64,000 bases of DNA from contig NZ_PJMX01000001.1 of the NCBI RefSeq assembly GCF_002846415.1, positions 1,550,001 through 1,614,000 of the forward strand. Reading direction: 5' to 3'. The stretch comes from Streptomyces sp. TLI_146 (lineage in GTDB: Bacteria > Actinomycetota > Actinomycetes > Streptomycetales > Streptomycetaceae). Positions 16,378 through 23,754 of this stretch are shown piece by piece (positions within the stretch are counted from its first letter, which is position 1; each line of letters begins with the position of its first letter). The notes beneath the pieces were generated by a model that had not been told where the DNA came from, did not search any database, and saw nothing but the letters and a program-made list of their open reading frames with translations. The translations under genes and the position numbers were made by a program.

Positions 16378-17462
16378 GACGGCTCCCCCTCCAGGACGGC
16401 GACGAGGTTCTGCTGGAGGCACGGCCCCGAGGTGGCATGAGCCAGCGCCCGGTCGGACTCGCCCCGGTGGATCGCGGCGGCCGCCTCACCGATACGGATC
16501 AGACCGGCGGCCATCACGGGGTTGGCGGCCAGCGCTCCCCCGGACGGGTTGACCCGTACCGTGCCGTCCAGCCGCAGCGCCTTGCGCAGCACCACTTCCT
16601 GCGAGCTGAAGGGGGCGTGCAGTTCGGCGGTGTCGACGGTGGGGGCACCTCCCGTGCCCTTCAGGCCATGGGGGAGCTCGAAGGCGCCCGCGCGCTCGGC
16701 GGCGAGCCGGGCCGACGGCGAGTCGGTGAGGTCGCGCACGCCCAGGCCGTGCGCCTCGATGCGGTGGTCCATGCCCCGGATCCAGGCGGGCCGCTCGCAC
16801 AGCCCGCGCGCGGCGTCCCCGGCGGCGAGGATCACGGCGGCGGCCCCGTCCCCGACCGGCGGGCAGTCGCCGGTGCGCAGCGGGCGTACCAGATAGTCGC
16901 CCTGGGGCCGTGAACCGCGCACCTGGGCGTGGGGGTTGGCGGCGGCGGAGTCCCGGCTGCGGGCCGCGATCGCGGCGAGCGCGGGCTCGTCGGTGTCGCC
17001 CGCGTCGATCAGCGCCTGCGCCTGGAGCGCGGCCAGCGCGACGGAGTCGGGCCACAGGGGTGCCAGGTAGTACGGGTCGAGCTGGCGTGTCAGTACGTCA
17101 CGGACCTCGCCGGGCGAGGACTTGCCGTACGAGTAGACGAGCGCCGTGTCGGCCTCCCCGGTGAGGATCTTCACCCAGGCCTCGTAGAGCGCCCAGGCGC
17201 CGTCCATCTCGACGTGCGACTCGGCGATCGGCGGCCAGGCGCCCACGCCGTCGAGGGCCATGGTGAAGGAGAAGGCGCGGCCCGCGAGGTAGTCGGAGGA
17301 GCCCGAGCAGGTGAAGCCGATGTCGCTGGTCTTCAGGCCCGTCCGGTCGAGCACCTCGTGCAGCACCGGCATCAGCATCTCGACCTCGGAGAGCTCGTCC
17401 GTGCGGCGCCGGTGGTCGCTCTGCGCGAAGGCGACGACGGCCACATCCCGTGCGGGGCCCAT
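16374..17462 (-). CDS. Thiolase-fold lipid-transfer protein, Ltp4-like (probable aldolase)
   Basis: A 362-residue thiolase-fold protein starting at ATG 17460-17462, which shares one base with the upstream DUF35 stop. Features are VAVVAFAQSDHRRR, the segment SHVEMDGAWALYEAW where a thiolase nucleophilic Cys would be expected but is absent, GDGAAAVILA, and NPSGGALAANPVMAAGL. This points to the Ltp group of CoA-ester aldolases. In position and size it corresponds to Rv3522 (ltp4). With the following Ltp3-like protein and the preceding DUF35 protein it probably forms a hetero-complex in which the DUF35 OB-fold protein docks on the thiolase fold. Tight overlaps imply equimolar synthesis. The natural substrate could be sterol or another branched acyl-CoA. 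Confidence 0.8.
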   Translation of the reverse strand: MGPARDVAVVAFAQSDHRRRTDELSEVEMLMPVLHEVLDRTGLKTSDIGFTCSGSSDYLAGRAFSFTMALDGVGAWPPIAESHVEMDGAWALYEAWVKILTGEADTALVYSYGKSSPGEVRDVLTRQLDPYYLAPLWPDSVALAALQAQALIDAGDTDEPALAAIAARSRDSAAANPHAQVRGSRPQGDYLVRPLRTGDCPPVGDGAAAVILAAGDAARGLCERPAWIRGMDHRIEAHGLGVRDLTDSPSARLAAERAGAFELPHGLKGTGGAPTVDTAELHAPFSSQEVVLRKALRLDGTVRVNPSGGALAANPVMAAGLIRIGEAAAAIHRGESDRALAHATSGPCLQQNLVAVLEGEPS

Positions 17463-18406
17463 CAGATCAGCTCCTTGTACGTGTCGTAGTCGGCGTCGGG
17501 CTCCCCGGTGGGCCGGTAGTGGTCGGGGTGGCGGCCGCCCTCGCTCCACACCGGCTCGACCCGCAGCCCCATTCGCACCTGGTCATAGGGGATGCCGCCG
17601 ATCCGGCCGTGCAGGGCGAGGTCGGCGCCGTCGAGGGCGATGTGCGCGTAGACGTACGGCACTTCGATGTCGAGGTTCTTCGCTTTGATGTTGACGATGC
17701 AGTACGTGGTGACGGTGCCCGCCGGGCCCACCTCCACCCGCTCGTCGGTGGCGACCCCGCAGGTGGGGCAGGCCCCGCGCGGCGGCACGTACACCTTGCG
17801 GCACGCCGGGCAGCGCTCGCCGACGGTGCGGCGGTCGGCCAGGGCCTCGATGTACCCGGCCTGGGCGCGGCCCGGGCTGTAGGTGTAGTCGAGCCGGGCA
17901 GGGGCGACGATCCCGGTGACGGGGTCGGTGAACTCGCCGGTGTGCGGGGCGGGTTGACCCGCCTCCTCGCTCTCGTACGGTTCGAAGCACGCGATGTCGG
18001 TGATCGCGCCGACGCGTTCCGGCGCCCACCGCACACGCACCCGCATCCCGGTCCGCACGGCGTCGGGGCCCGGCGCGTCCAGGGCGTGCAGCAGCGCGGT
18101 GTCGGCGCCGTCGAGCCGTACCAGGACCCAGGCGAAGGGGCGCTCCAGCGGCTGGCCCCGGCGCGGGGACGGGTTCCAGGCCCAGGTGGTGACGGTGCCG
18201 GTGGCGGCGACCTCGACGAGGTCGCGGAGCTCTTCGGCGGTGGCGGGGTCGTACTCGACGGGCGGCACCAGCGTGCGGCCGTCGACCGTCCGCACACCGA
18301 GGACGGTCCGCTCGCGCAGCCCGGTGAGGAAGGCGCTCTGGACCGGGCCGAGCGAGCGGGTGAACGGGAACTCGACCACCAGGGGGGCGCTGAGGACTTC
18401 GGGCAT
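17462..18406 (-). CDS. Tandem DUF35 OB-fold/zinc-ribbon protein (Rv3521-like)
   Basis: A 314-residue protein with two DUF35 modules. The N-terminal half has an OB-fold (VTTWAWNPSPRRGQPLERPF) with no obvious zinc ribbon. The second half has the rubredoxin-like zinc ribbon CPACRKVYVPPRGACPTC followed by an OB-fold (GTVTTYCIVNIKAKN ... VPYVYAHIALDGAD). DUF35 proteins pair with Ltp-type thiolase-fold aldolases, as ChsH2-DUF35 does with Ltp2 in cholesterol breakdown, and are needed for their activity. It is the first gene of the DUF35-Ltp4-Ltp3 set, with AAGGA before the ATG at 18404-18406. It corresponds in place and length to Rv3521. Confidence 0.82.
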   Translation of the reverse strand: MPEVLSAPLVVEFPFTRSLGPVQSAFLTGLRERTVLGVRTVDGRTLVPPVEYDPATAEELRDLVEVAATGTVTTWAWNPSPRRGQPLERPFAWVLVRLDGADTALLHALDAPGPDAVRTGMRVRVRWAPERVGAITDIACFEPYESEEAGQPAPHTGEFTDPVTGIVAPARLDYTYSPGRAQAGYIEALADRRTVGERCPACRKVYVPPRGACPTCGVATDERVEVGPAGTVTTYCIVNIKAKNLDIEVPYVYAHIALDGADLALHGRIGGIPYDQVRMGLRVEPVWSEGGRHPDHYRPTGEPDADYDTYKELI

Positions 18407-18462
18407 CGATAATTCCTTCTTGAGTGCGTCAACTTGGAGCTCCAGGGCCGCGCCCCTTCAGA

Positions 18463-18487
18463 GGCGCGGGGAACTGCGCGATCAGCC
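18463..18487. repeat. Dispersed Streptomyces repeat (GGGGAACTGCGCGA core)
   Basis: GGCGCGGGGAACTGCGCGAT is repeated, with one change, at 46403-46427. It is flanked by CCGCGCCCC on the left, which can pair with GGCGCGGGG. It fills the 123-bp gap between the echA-like and DUF35 genes, just downstream of the echA-like stop. Confidence 0.7.
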
Positions 18488-18529
18488 ACAGACGGCCCGC
18501 GGTCGCATCACCGCACTTCCAGCGGAGCG

Positions 18530-19330
18530 TCAAGCGCGCCGGTAGACGGGCGGGCGCTTCTCGGCGAAGGCGCGGGCGCCTTCCTTGGCGTCGGCGGTGT
18601 CGAAGACCGGCCAGCCGCGCTTGAGTTCGGCGGCGAGCCCCTCGGTCTCGGTCATCTCCGCCGTCTCGTACACCGAGGCCTTGACCGCCTCGACGGCGAG
18701 CGGTCCGCAGGCGTTGATCTGCTCGGCGAGGGCGAGCGCCTGCTCAAGCGCGGTGCCGTCGGGCACCACCCGCCCGACGAGCCCGATGTCCCGCGCCTCG
18801 GCCGCGCTGTAGGCCCGCCCGGTGAGGAGCATCTCCAGGGCGTGCGTGCGCGGGATCTGGCGCTGGAGCCGGACGGTCGAACCGCCGATCGGGAACAGGC
18901 CGCGCCGGACCTCGAAGAGCCCGAAGGTGGCGCTCTCGCCCGCCACCCGGATGTCGGTACCCTGGAGGATCTCGGTGCCGCCCGCCACACAGGGGCCCTC
19001 GACGGCCGCGATCACGGGTTTGCGGGGGCGGTGGTGGCGCAGCATCGCCTTCCAGTGCAGATCCGGGTCGGCCTTGAGGCGGTCCCGGTACCGCTCGCCC
19101 TCCATCCCCTTGCCCGCCAGGGCCTTGAGGTCCATGCCCGCGCAGAACGCGCCGCCGGCGCCGGTGAGGACGACCGAGCGGACCCCGTCGTCGGCATCGG
19201 CCTCCAGCCAGCCGTCGTAGAGGCCGACCAGCATCGACAGCGAGAGCGCGTTCCTGGCCTCCGGCCGGTTGAGCGTCAGTACGAGTGTGGCGCCCTCGCG
19301 CCGCACGGTGAGGTGTTCGGTGCCACCCAT
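18530..19330 (-). CDS. Enoyl-CoA hydratase/isomerase (crotonase), EchA19-like
   Basis: A 266-residue crotonase-fold protein. I prefer the ATG at 19328-19330 because GGGAGG lies 7 nt upstream; an ATG 6 nt earlier is too close to that site. It has the oxyanion-hole segments GAGGAFCAGMDLKAL and AAVEGPCVAGGTEI, and GLFEVRRGLFPIGGS where the catalytic Glu region lies. It probably hydrates an alpha,beta-unsaturated acyl-CoA. It is divergent from a FadD19-like synthetase, as echA19 and fadD19 (Rv3516/Rv3515c) are in M. tuberculosis, where EchA19 acts on cholesterol side-chain enoyl-CoAs; the length also matches. A KstR-like box lies 24 bp upstream of its start. Confidence 0.85.
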   Translation of the reverse strand: MGGTEHLTVRREGATLVLTLNRPEARNALSLSMLVGLYDGWLEADADDGVRSVVLTGAGGAFCAGMDLKALAGKGMEGERYRDRLKADPDLHWKAMLRHHRPRKPVIAAVEGPCVAGGTEILQGTDIRVAGESATFGLFEVRRGLFPIGGSTVRLQRQIPRTHALEMLLTGRAYSAAEARDIGLVGRVVPDGTALEQALALAEQINACGPLAVEAVKASVYETAEMTETEGLAAELKRGWPVFDTADAKEGARAFAEKRPPVYRRA

Positions 19331-19353
19331 GCGCATGCCTCCCGTCGTCGGAC

Positions 19354-19367
19354 TGGAACAGGTTGCA
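19354..19367. promoter_or_regulatory. KstR-like operator in the echA/fadD divergent promoter
   Basis: TGGAACAGGTTGCA fits the 14-bp pattern TNNAACNNGTTNNA that mycobacterial KstR (TetR family, cholesterol regulon) binds. It sits between the echA-like start and the shared palindrome at 19395-19411. The match is to the consensus as I remember it; no KstR gene is in the window. Confidence 0.5.
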
Positions 19368-19394
19368 GGAGCCGGGGACGCAGTTCAATAGTTT

Positions 19395-19411
19395 TCTGAC
19401 AGGCAGTCAGA
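19395..19411. promoter_or_regulatory. Palindromic operator TCTGAC-N5-GTCAGA (copy 1)
   Basis: A perfect 6-bp inverted repeat with 5-nt spacer lies in an AT-rich stretch of the 165-bp divergent gap between the echA-like and fadD19-like genes. A near-identical site is at 30993-31009. The size and symmetry are typical of TetR-family operators; the regulator is not in the window. Confidence 0.65.
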
Positions 19412-19495
19412 TTCTTTCGCCGGGGGCTCTTCACAGTTGTGGTCGGCTCTGCTCTGATGACGGCCACACGGATGGCGCCGGGGTCAGGAGGAGCG

Positions 19496-21124
19496 GTGGA
19501 GTACAACCTTGCCGACCTGTTCGAGTCGGTCGTCGACGTGGTCCCCGACCGCGAGGCACTGGTCCACCTCGACCACCCGGGCACGGGCGCCGAGCGCCGG
19601 CTCACCTACGCGCGGCTGGACGCGGCCGCCAACCGGATCGCCCACCACCTGATCGACAGCGGTATCGAGCCGGGCGAGCACCTGGGCCTCCATCTGTACA
19701 ACGGCGTCGAATACCTCCAGACCGTGCTCGGCTGCCTCAAGGCGCGGATCGTCCCGGTCAACGTCAACTACCGCTACGTCGAAGACGAGTTGGTCTATCT
19801 CTACCGGGACGCCGATCTGGCGGCGCTGGTCTTCGACGCGGAGTTCACCGAGCGGGTGGCGGGCGCGCTGCCGCACACCGAGAAGCTGCGCCACCTCGTA
19901 CGGGTGGGGGAACCGCCGCGGGGCGCGCCCGCGCTGGACACGGTGCCGTTCGCCGAGGCCGAGGCGGCCGGGTCCGAGGAGCGGGGATTCGCACCCCGCT
20001 CGCCCGACGACCTCTTCATCATCTACACCGGCGGCACCACGGGCATGCCCAAGGGCGTGATGTGGCGCCAGGAGGACCTGTTCTTCTCCGGGCTCGGCGG
20101 CGGCGCACCCACGGGCGAGCCGGTCGCGCGCCCCGAGGAGCTGGCCGAGCGGGTCGCGGCGGGCGGCGAGGGCATCACCTTCTTCCCCACTCCCCCGCTG
20201 ATGCACGGCACCTCCACGCTCACCGCGTTCATCGGCTTCAACTTCGGCCAGCGCGTGGTGATCCACCGCAAGTTCGTGCCCGAGGAGGTGCTGCGGACGA
20301 TCGAGAAGGAGAAGGTCACCAGCGTCTCGCTGGTCGGGGACGCGATGCTGCGCCCCCTCATCGACGCCCTCAACGGCCCGATGAAGGGCACCGACTGCTC
20401 GTCCCTGTTCAGCGTCTCGTCCTCCGGAGCGATCATGTCGGAGACGGTCCGCGCCCAGTTCAGCGCGCTGGTGCCGACCGCGATGCTGCTCAACAACTTC
20501 GGCTCGTCCGAGTCCGGCTTCAACGGCACCGCCACCGACGACTCCGGCCCCGACAAGGGCTTCCGGCTGCGCGTCAACTCCCGTACGGCAGTGGTCGACC
20601 CGGCGACACACGAGCCGGTGAAGCCCGGGGAGCCCGGCCGGATCGCCCAGCGCGGCCATGTGCCACTCGGCTACTACAACGACCCGGCGAAGACCGCCGA
20701 GACGTTCTTCCAGCGGGGCGACGAGCGCTGGGTGCTGCTCGGCGACATGGCCACGGTCGACGAGGACGGCATCGTCACGGTCCTCGGGCGGGGCTCGCAG
20801 TGCATCAACACCGGTGGCGAGAAGGTGTATCCGGAGGAGGTCGAGCAGGCGCTCAAGTCCCATCCGGACGTGTACGACGCGCTGGTCGCCGGGGTGCCGG
20901 ACGCCACCTGGGGCAACCATGTGGCGGCCGTGGTGCAGCTGCGCGAGGGCGCCGAGGAGCCGACCCTCGACGACATCCAGAGCCACTGCCGCACCCGGCT
21001 CGCGGGGTACAAGGTGCCGCGCCAGCTGGTGATCGCCCCGAGCATCCAGCGCTCCCCGAGCGGCAAGGCGGACTACCGCTGGGCGCGGGCGGTGGCGGCG
21101 GGGGCCGACTCCCCCGCCGGGTGA
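19496..21124 (+). CDS. Acyl-CoA synthetase, FadD19-like
   Basis: A 542-residue adenylate-forming ligase. I choose the GTG at 19496 because AGGAGG lies 4 nt upstream; the N-terminus VEYNLADLFESVVDVVPDR then lines up with FadD19. Motifs are the P-loop-like YTGGTTGMPKG, the A8-type GRGSQCINTGGEKVYPEEVE and the C-terminal Lys in SPSGKADYRWA. The extended MWRQEDLF and NVNYRYVEDEL segments are as in mycobacterial FadD19, which activates steroid side chains (especially C24-branched ones) to CoA thioesters. It is divergent from the echA-like gene, which strengthens this reading. It should need ATP and CoA and act in the cytoplasm. The true substrate could be another branched fatty acid. Confidence 0.85.
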   Translation: MEYNLADLFESVVDVVPDREALVHLDHPGTGAERRLTYARLDAAANRIAHHLIDSGIEPGEHLGLHLYNGVEYLQTVLGCLKARIVPVNVNYRYVEDELVYLYRDADLAALVFDAEFTERVAGALPHTEKLRHLVRVGEPPRGAPALDTVPFAEAEAAGSEERGFAPRSPDDLFIIYTGGTTGMPKGVMWRQEDLFFSGLGGGAPTGEPVARPEELAERVAAGGEGITFFPTPPLMHGTSTLTAFIGFNFGQRVVIHRKFVPEEVLRTIEKEKVTSVSLVGDAMLRPLIDALNGPMKGTDCSSLFSVSSSGAIMSETVRAQFSALVPTAMLLNNFGSSESGFNGTATDDSGPDKGFRLRVNSRTAVVDPATHEPVKPGEPGRIAQRGHVPLGYYNDPAKTAETFFQRGDERWVLLGDMATVDEDGIVTVLGRGSQCINTGGEKVYPEEVEQALKSHPDVYDALVAGVPDATWGNHVAAVVQLREGAEEPTLDDIQSHCRTRLAGYKVPRQLVIAPSIQRSPSGKADYRWARAVAAGADSPAG

Positions 21125-21143
21125 CCTGTTCAAAGACAGGCAC

Positions 21144-21887
21144 TCAGATCCCGAAGTCCCGCAGTTCTGCGACGAATTCGTCCGGCCGGGCCGTGTGGAC
21201 CGAGTGGCCGCCGTCGATGGTGACGAGGCGGGAGCCGGGGATGCGGGCGGCCATCTCGGCGACGCTCGCCTGGTCCACGATCTCGCTGGTCGCGTCGCCC
21301 GCGATCAGCAGGGTCGGTACGGCGAGCTCGGCGAGCCGCTCACGCCAGGCCGGGTCGGGCGCGTTGAGCTGGGCATTGGTGTCGGTGACCACCGGCCAGT
21401 CGAACGCGAGCTCCTCGTCCGGCCGCGCCATGAACCGGCGCGGCGGATCCAGCGGTACGAACACGGGCGCCTCCTCCAGGACCAGCCGCCCGATCAGCTC
21501 GGGCGCGTCCTGGGCGAGCAGCAGCGCGGCCGCGCCGCCCATGGAGTGGCCTATCAGATCGGCGCCGGCCAGGCCGAGCGCGTCGACAAAGCCGCGCAGG
21601 TCGTCGCGGAAGCCCTCGAACGAGTAGCGGCCGGGCCAGTCGCTGAGGCCGTGGCCGCGCAGGTCGACCGCGTACACCCGACGCGTCGCGGCGAGCCGTT
21701 CGGCCACTTCCGTCCAGTGCGCGCCCGATCCGCCGCGCCCGTGCGCGAGCACGACGGGCGGGGCGCAGGCGTCGCCCCAGGTCCGGTAGGCGAGCCGGAT
21801 GCCGGAGACGGTCCTCACACTCTGGACGCCGGGCGTCAGGAAGGCGGCGACCATACGGGCGAAGTCGCCGTCGTACGCGTCGGCCAT
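21144..21887 (-). CDS. Alpha/beta hydrolase
   Basis: A 247-residue alpha/beta hydrolase. The ATG at 21885-21887 (MADAYDGDFARMVAAF) has GGGGAAG 9 nt upstream; a longer start at ATG 21957-21959 (MPKFTEYDG) is possible. Motifs are the oxyanion loop HGRGGSGAHW, the nucleophile elbow GHSMGG, a late Asp in LLIAGDATSEIV and the catalytic His in IDGGHSVH. It should hydrolyse an ester or a C-C bond in a ring-cleavage-type substrate. It is convergent with the FadD19-like gene (20 bp apart), so it is not in that operon but could belong to the same pathway; meta-cleavage hydrolases of steroid rings have this fold, yet no ring-cleavage gene is nearby. Confidence 0.82.
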   Translation of the reverse strand: MADAYDGDFARMVAAFLTPGVQSVRTVSGIRLAYRTWGDACAPPVVLAHGRGGSGAHWTEVAERLAATRRVYAVDLRGHGLSDWPGRYSFEGFRDDLRGFVDALGLAGADLIGHSMGGAAALLLAQDAPELIGRLVLEEAPVFVPLDPPRRFMARPDEELAFDWPVVTDTNAQLNAPDPAWRERLAELAVPTLLIAGDATSEIVDQASVAEMAARIPGSRLVTIDGGHSVHTARPDEFVAELRDFGI

Positions 21888-22176
21888 GGCCGGTGACTTC
21901 CCCGCCCCCGTCAGGTGGTGGGCGGGTCCGGTCCCGTCGTATTCGGTGAACTTCGGCATGCCGGTGATCTTCACAGGCCATGGTGACCGGGCCAAGGGAT
22001 TTCGCCGACAGCGCGAACGGCAGTGGGGACGAGAGCGGGGGCGGCATCGGCGACGGCACAGGGATGACAGCGTGGTCGGCAACGTGGTCGGCAGCGCGGA
22101 CGGCTCGGTGAAGCGCGTTGTCCACAGGCCTTGACGGTGCGGTCGGGTGGCTGGATTACTGAACCCGAACAGATCT

Positions 22177-22190
22177 ACCGAATGATCGGT
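22177..22190. promoter_or_regulatory. PaaR-like operator upstream of paaK
   Basis: ACCG-N6-CGGT (actually ACCGA-N4-TCGGT) lies 56 bp before the paaK start. ACCG-N6-CGGT is the core of the site bound by PaaR, the TetR-family repressor of phenylacetate genes in Corynebacterium. The rest of the 358-bp gap 21888-22245 holds a TTGACG (22131) without a convincing -10 box and nothing else I can name. Confidence 0.5.
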
Positions 22191-22245
22191 CGTCCGATTT
22201 CGGGCGGAGTGACGACCGGCGAGGGCGGCGAGGACGGGAGCGGCC

Positions 22246-23547
22246 ATGGAACCCCTGCTGGACGCGGCGGAACGGCTGAGCCGGGCGGAGCTGGAGGCGC
22301 TCCAGCTGGACCGGCTGAGAGCTTCGCTGCGCCATGCGTACGACAACGTGGGTTTCTACCGGGAGGCGTTCGACAAGGCGGGGATCCGGCCACAGGACTG
22401 CCGTTCGCTCGCGGACCTCGCCCGCTTCCCGTTCACCACCAAGGCGGATCTGCGCGACCACTACCCGTTCGGGATGTTCGCGGTCCCCGACTCCGAGGTC
22501 CGCCGTATCCACGCCTCCAGCGGGACCACCGGCCGCCCCACGGTGGTCGGCTACACCGAGCGCGACCTGGACACCTGGGCGGACGTGGTGGCCCGCTCGA
22601 TCCGCGCGGCGGGCGGCCGCCCCGGCCACAAGGTGCATGTGGCGTACGGATACGGGCTGTTCACGGGCGGTCTGGGCGCGCACTACGGGGCGGAGCGGCT
22701 CGGCTGTACGGTGATCCCCGCGTCCGGCGGCATGACGGCCCGCCAGGTCCAGCTGATCCAGGACTTCCGTCCCGAGATCATCATGGTGACCCCCTCGTAC
22801 ATGCTCACACTCCTCGACGAGTTCGAGCGGCAGGGCGTCGATCCCCGCTCGACCTCGCTGAAGGTCGGGATCTTCGGCGCCGAGCCGTGGACGGAGGAGA
22901 TGCGCCGCGAGATCGAGGAGCGCTTCGCCATCGACGCGGTCGACATCTACGGGCTCTCGGAGGTGATCGGGCCCGGTGTGGCACAGGAGTGCGTGGAGAC
23001 CAAGGACGGGCTGCACATCTGGGAGGACCACTTCTATCCGGAGGTCGTCGACCCGCTCACCGGCGAGGTGCTGCCCGAGGGCGAGCGGGGCGAGCTGGTC
23101 TTCACCTCGCTGACCAAGGAGGCCATGCCCGTGATCCGCTACCGGACGCGGGATCTGACCCGGCTGCTGCCGGGCTCGGCACGGGTCTTCCGGCGGATGG
23201 AGAAGGTGACCGGCCGCAGCGACGACCTGGTGATCCTGCGCGGGGTGAACCTGTTCCCCACCCAGATCGAGGAGATCGTGCTGCGCACACCCGGCCTCGC
23301 CCCGCACTTCCAGCTGCGGCTCACCAAGGAGGGCAGGCTGGACGCGCTGACGGTACGGGTGGAGGCGCGCGCCGACACCCCGCCCGAGCAGCGTGACGCG
23401 GCCGCGCGGTCGATCGTCGCGGCGGTGAAGGACGGCATCGGGGTCTCGGTGGCGGTGGAGGTCGTCGACCCCGAGACCATCGAGCGGTCGGTGGGCAAGT
23501 TCAAACGGATCGTGGATCTGCGCCGGGGGCCTGCGGGTGGGGCGTGA
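22246..23547 (+). CDS. paaK: Phenylacetate-CoA ligase
   Basis: A 433-residue adenylate-forming enzyme of the PaaK family, which turns phenylacetate, ATP and CoA into phenylacetyl-CoA. The ATG at 22246 has GGGAG upstream. Family marks are the N-terminal helical LRASLRHAYDNVGFYREAFD, the P-loop HASSGTTGRPTVVGYT, the ADP-binding DIYGLSEVIGPGVA and IWEDHFYPEVVDP, and the C-terminal GRSDDLVILRGVNLFPTQIEE with the late catalytic Lys in VGKFKRIVDL. The length is normal. No paaABCDE epoxidase genes or downstream paa genes are adjacent, so it is a solitary copy; a PaaR-like operator upstream suggests phenylacetate control. It might instead activate another aryl acid. Confidence 0.93.
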   Translation: MEPLLDAAERLSRAELEALQLDRLRASLRHAYDNVGFYREAFDKAGIRPQDCRSLADLARFPFTTKADLRDHYPFGMFAVPDSEVRRIHASSGTTGRPTVVGYTERDLDTWADVVARSIRAAGGRPGHKVHVAYGYGLFTGGLGAHYGAERLGCTVIPASGGMTARQVQLIQDFRPEIIMVTPSYMLTLLDEFERQGVDPRSTSLKVGIFGAEPWTEEMRREIEERFAIDAVDIYGLSEVIGPGVAQECVETKDGLHIWEDHFYPEVVDPLTGEVLPEGERGELVFTSLTKEAMPVIRYRTRDLTRLLPGSARVFRRMEKVTGRSDDLVILRGVNLFPTQIEEIVLRTPGLAPHFQLRLTKEGRLDALTVRVEARADTPPEQRDAAARSIVAAVKDGIGVSVAVEVVDPETIERSVGKFKRIVDLRRGPAGGA

Positions 23548-23754
23548 GCGCGTGAGTCCGGGGGGCGGCGGACGGGGGTGAGCCAGGGCCCTGCGGGCCG
23601 GGGCTACGTCGGCACCCTGCGAGCCACGCGCACGTCAGCGCCCTGCGGGCCGGGCGGGAGTGTTGACAGGCGTGCGCCGGGCTGACTGAGTGGCTGGCGG
23701 CACTTCGTGTGCCATGAGCAACCACCTGTGTCACCCACTGAGTTGGGAGGAACA

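Noticed and set aside
21133..21148. GACAGGCACTCAGAT, which looks like the TCTGAC-N5-GTCAGA operator
   Set aside because: Only one arm matches and it lies at the convergent ends of two genes, not at a promoter.
23663..23691. A sigma-70 promoter for the acylase (TTGACA at 23663)
   Set aside because: No acceptable -10 box lies 16-19 nt downstream.
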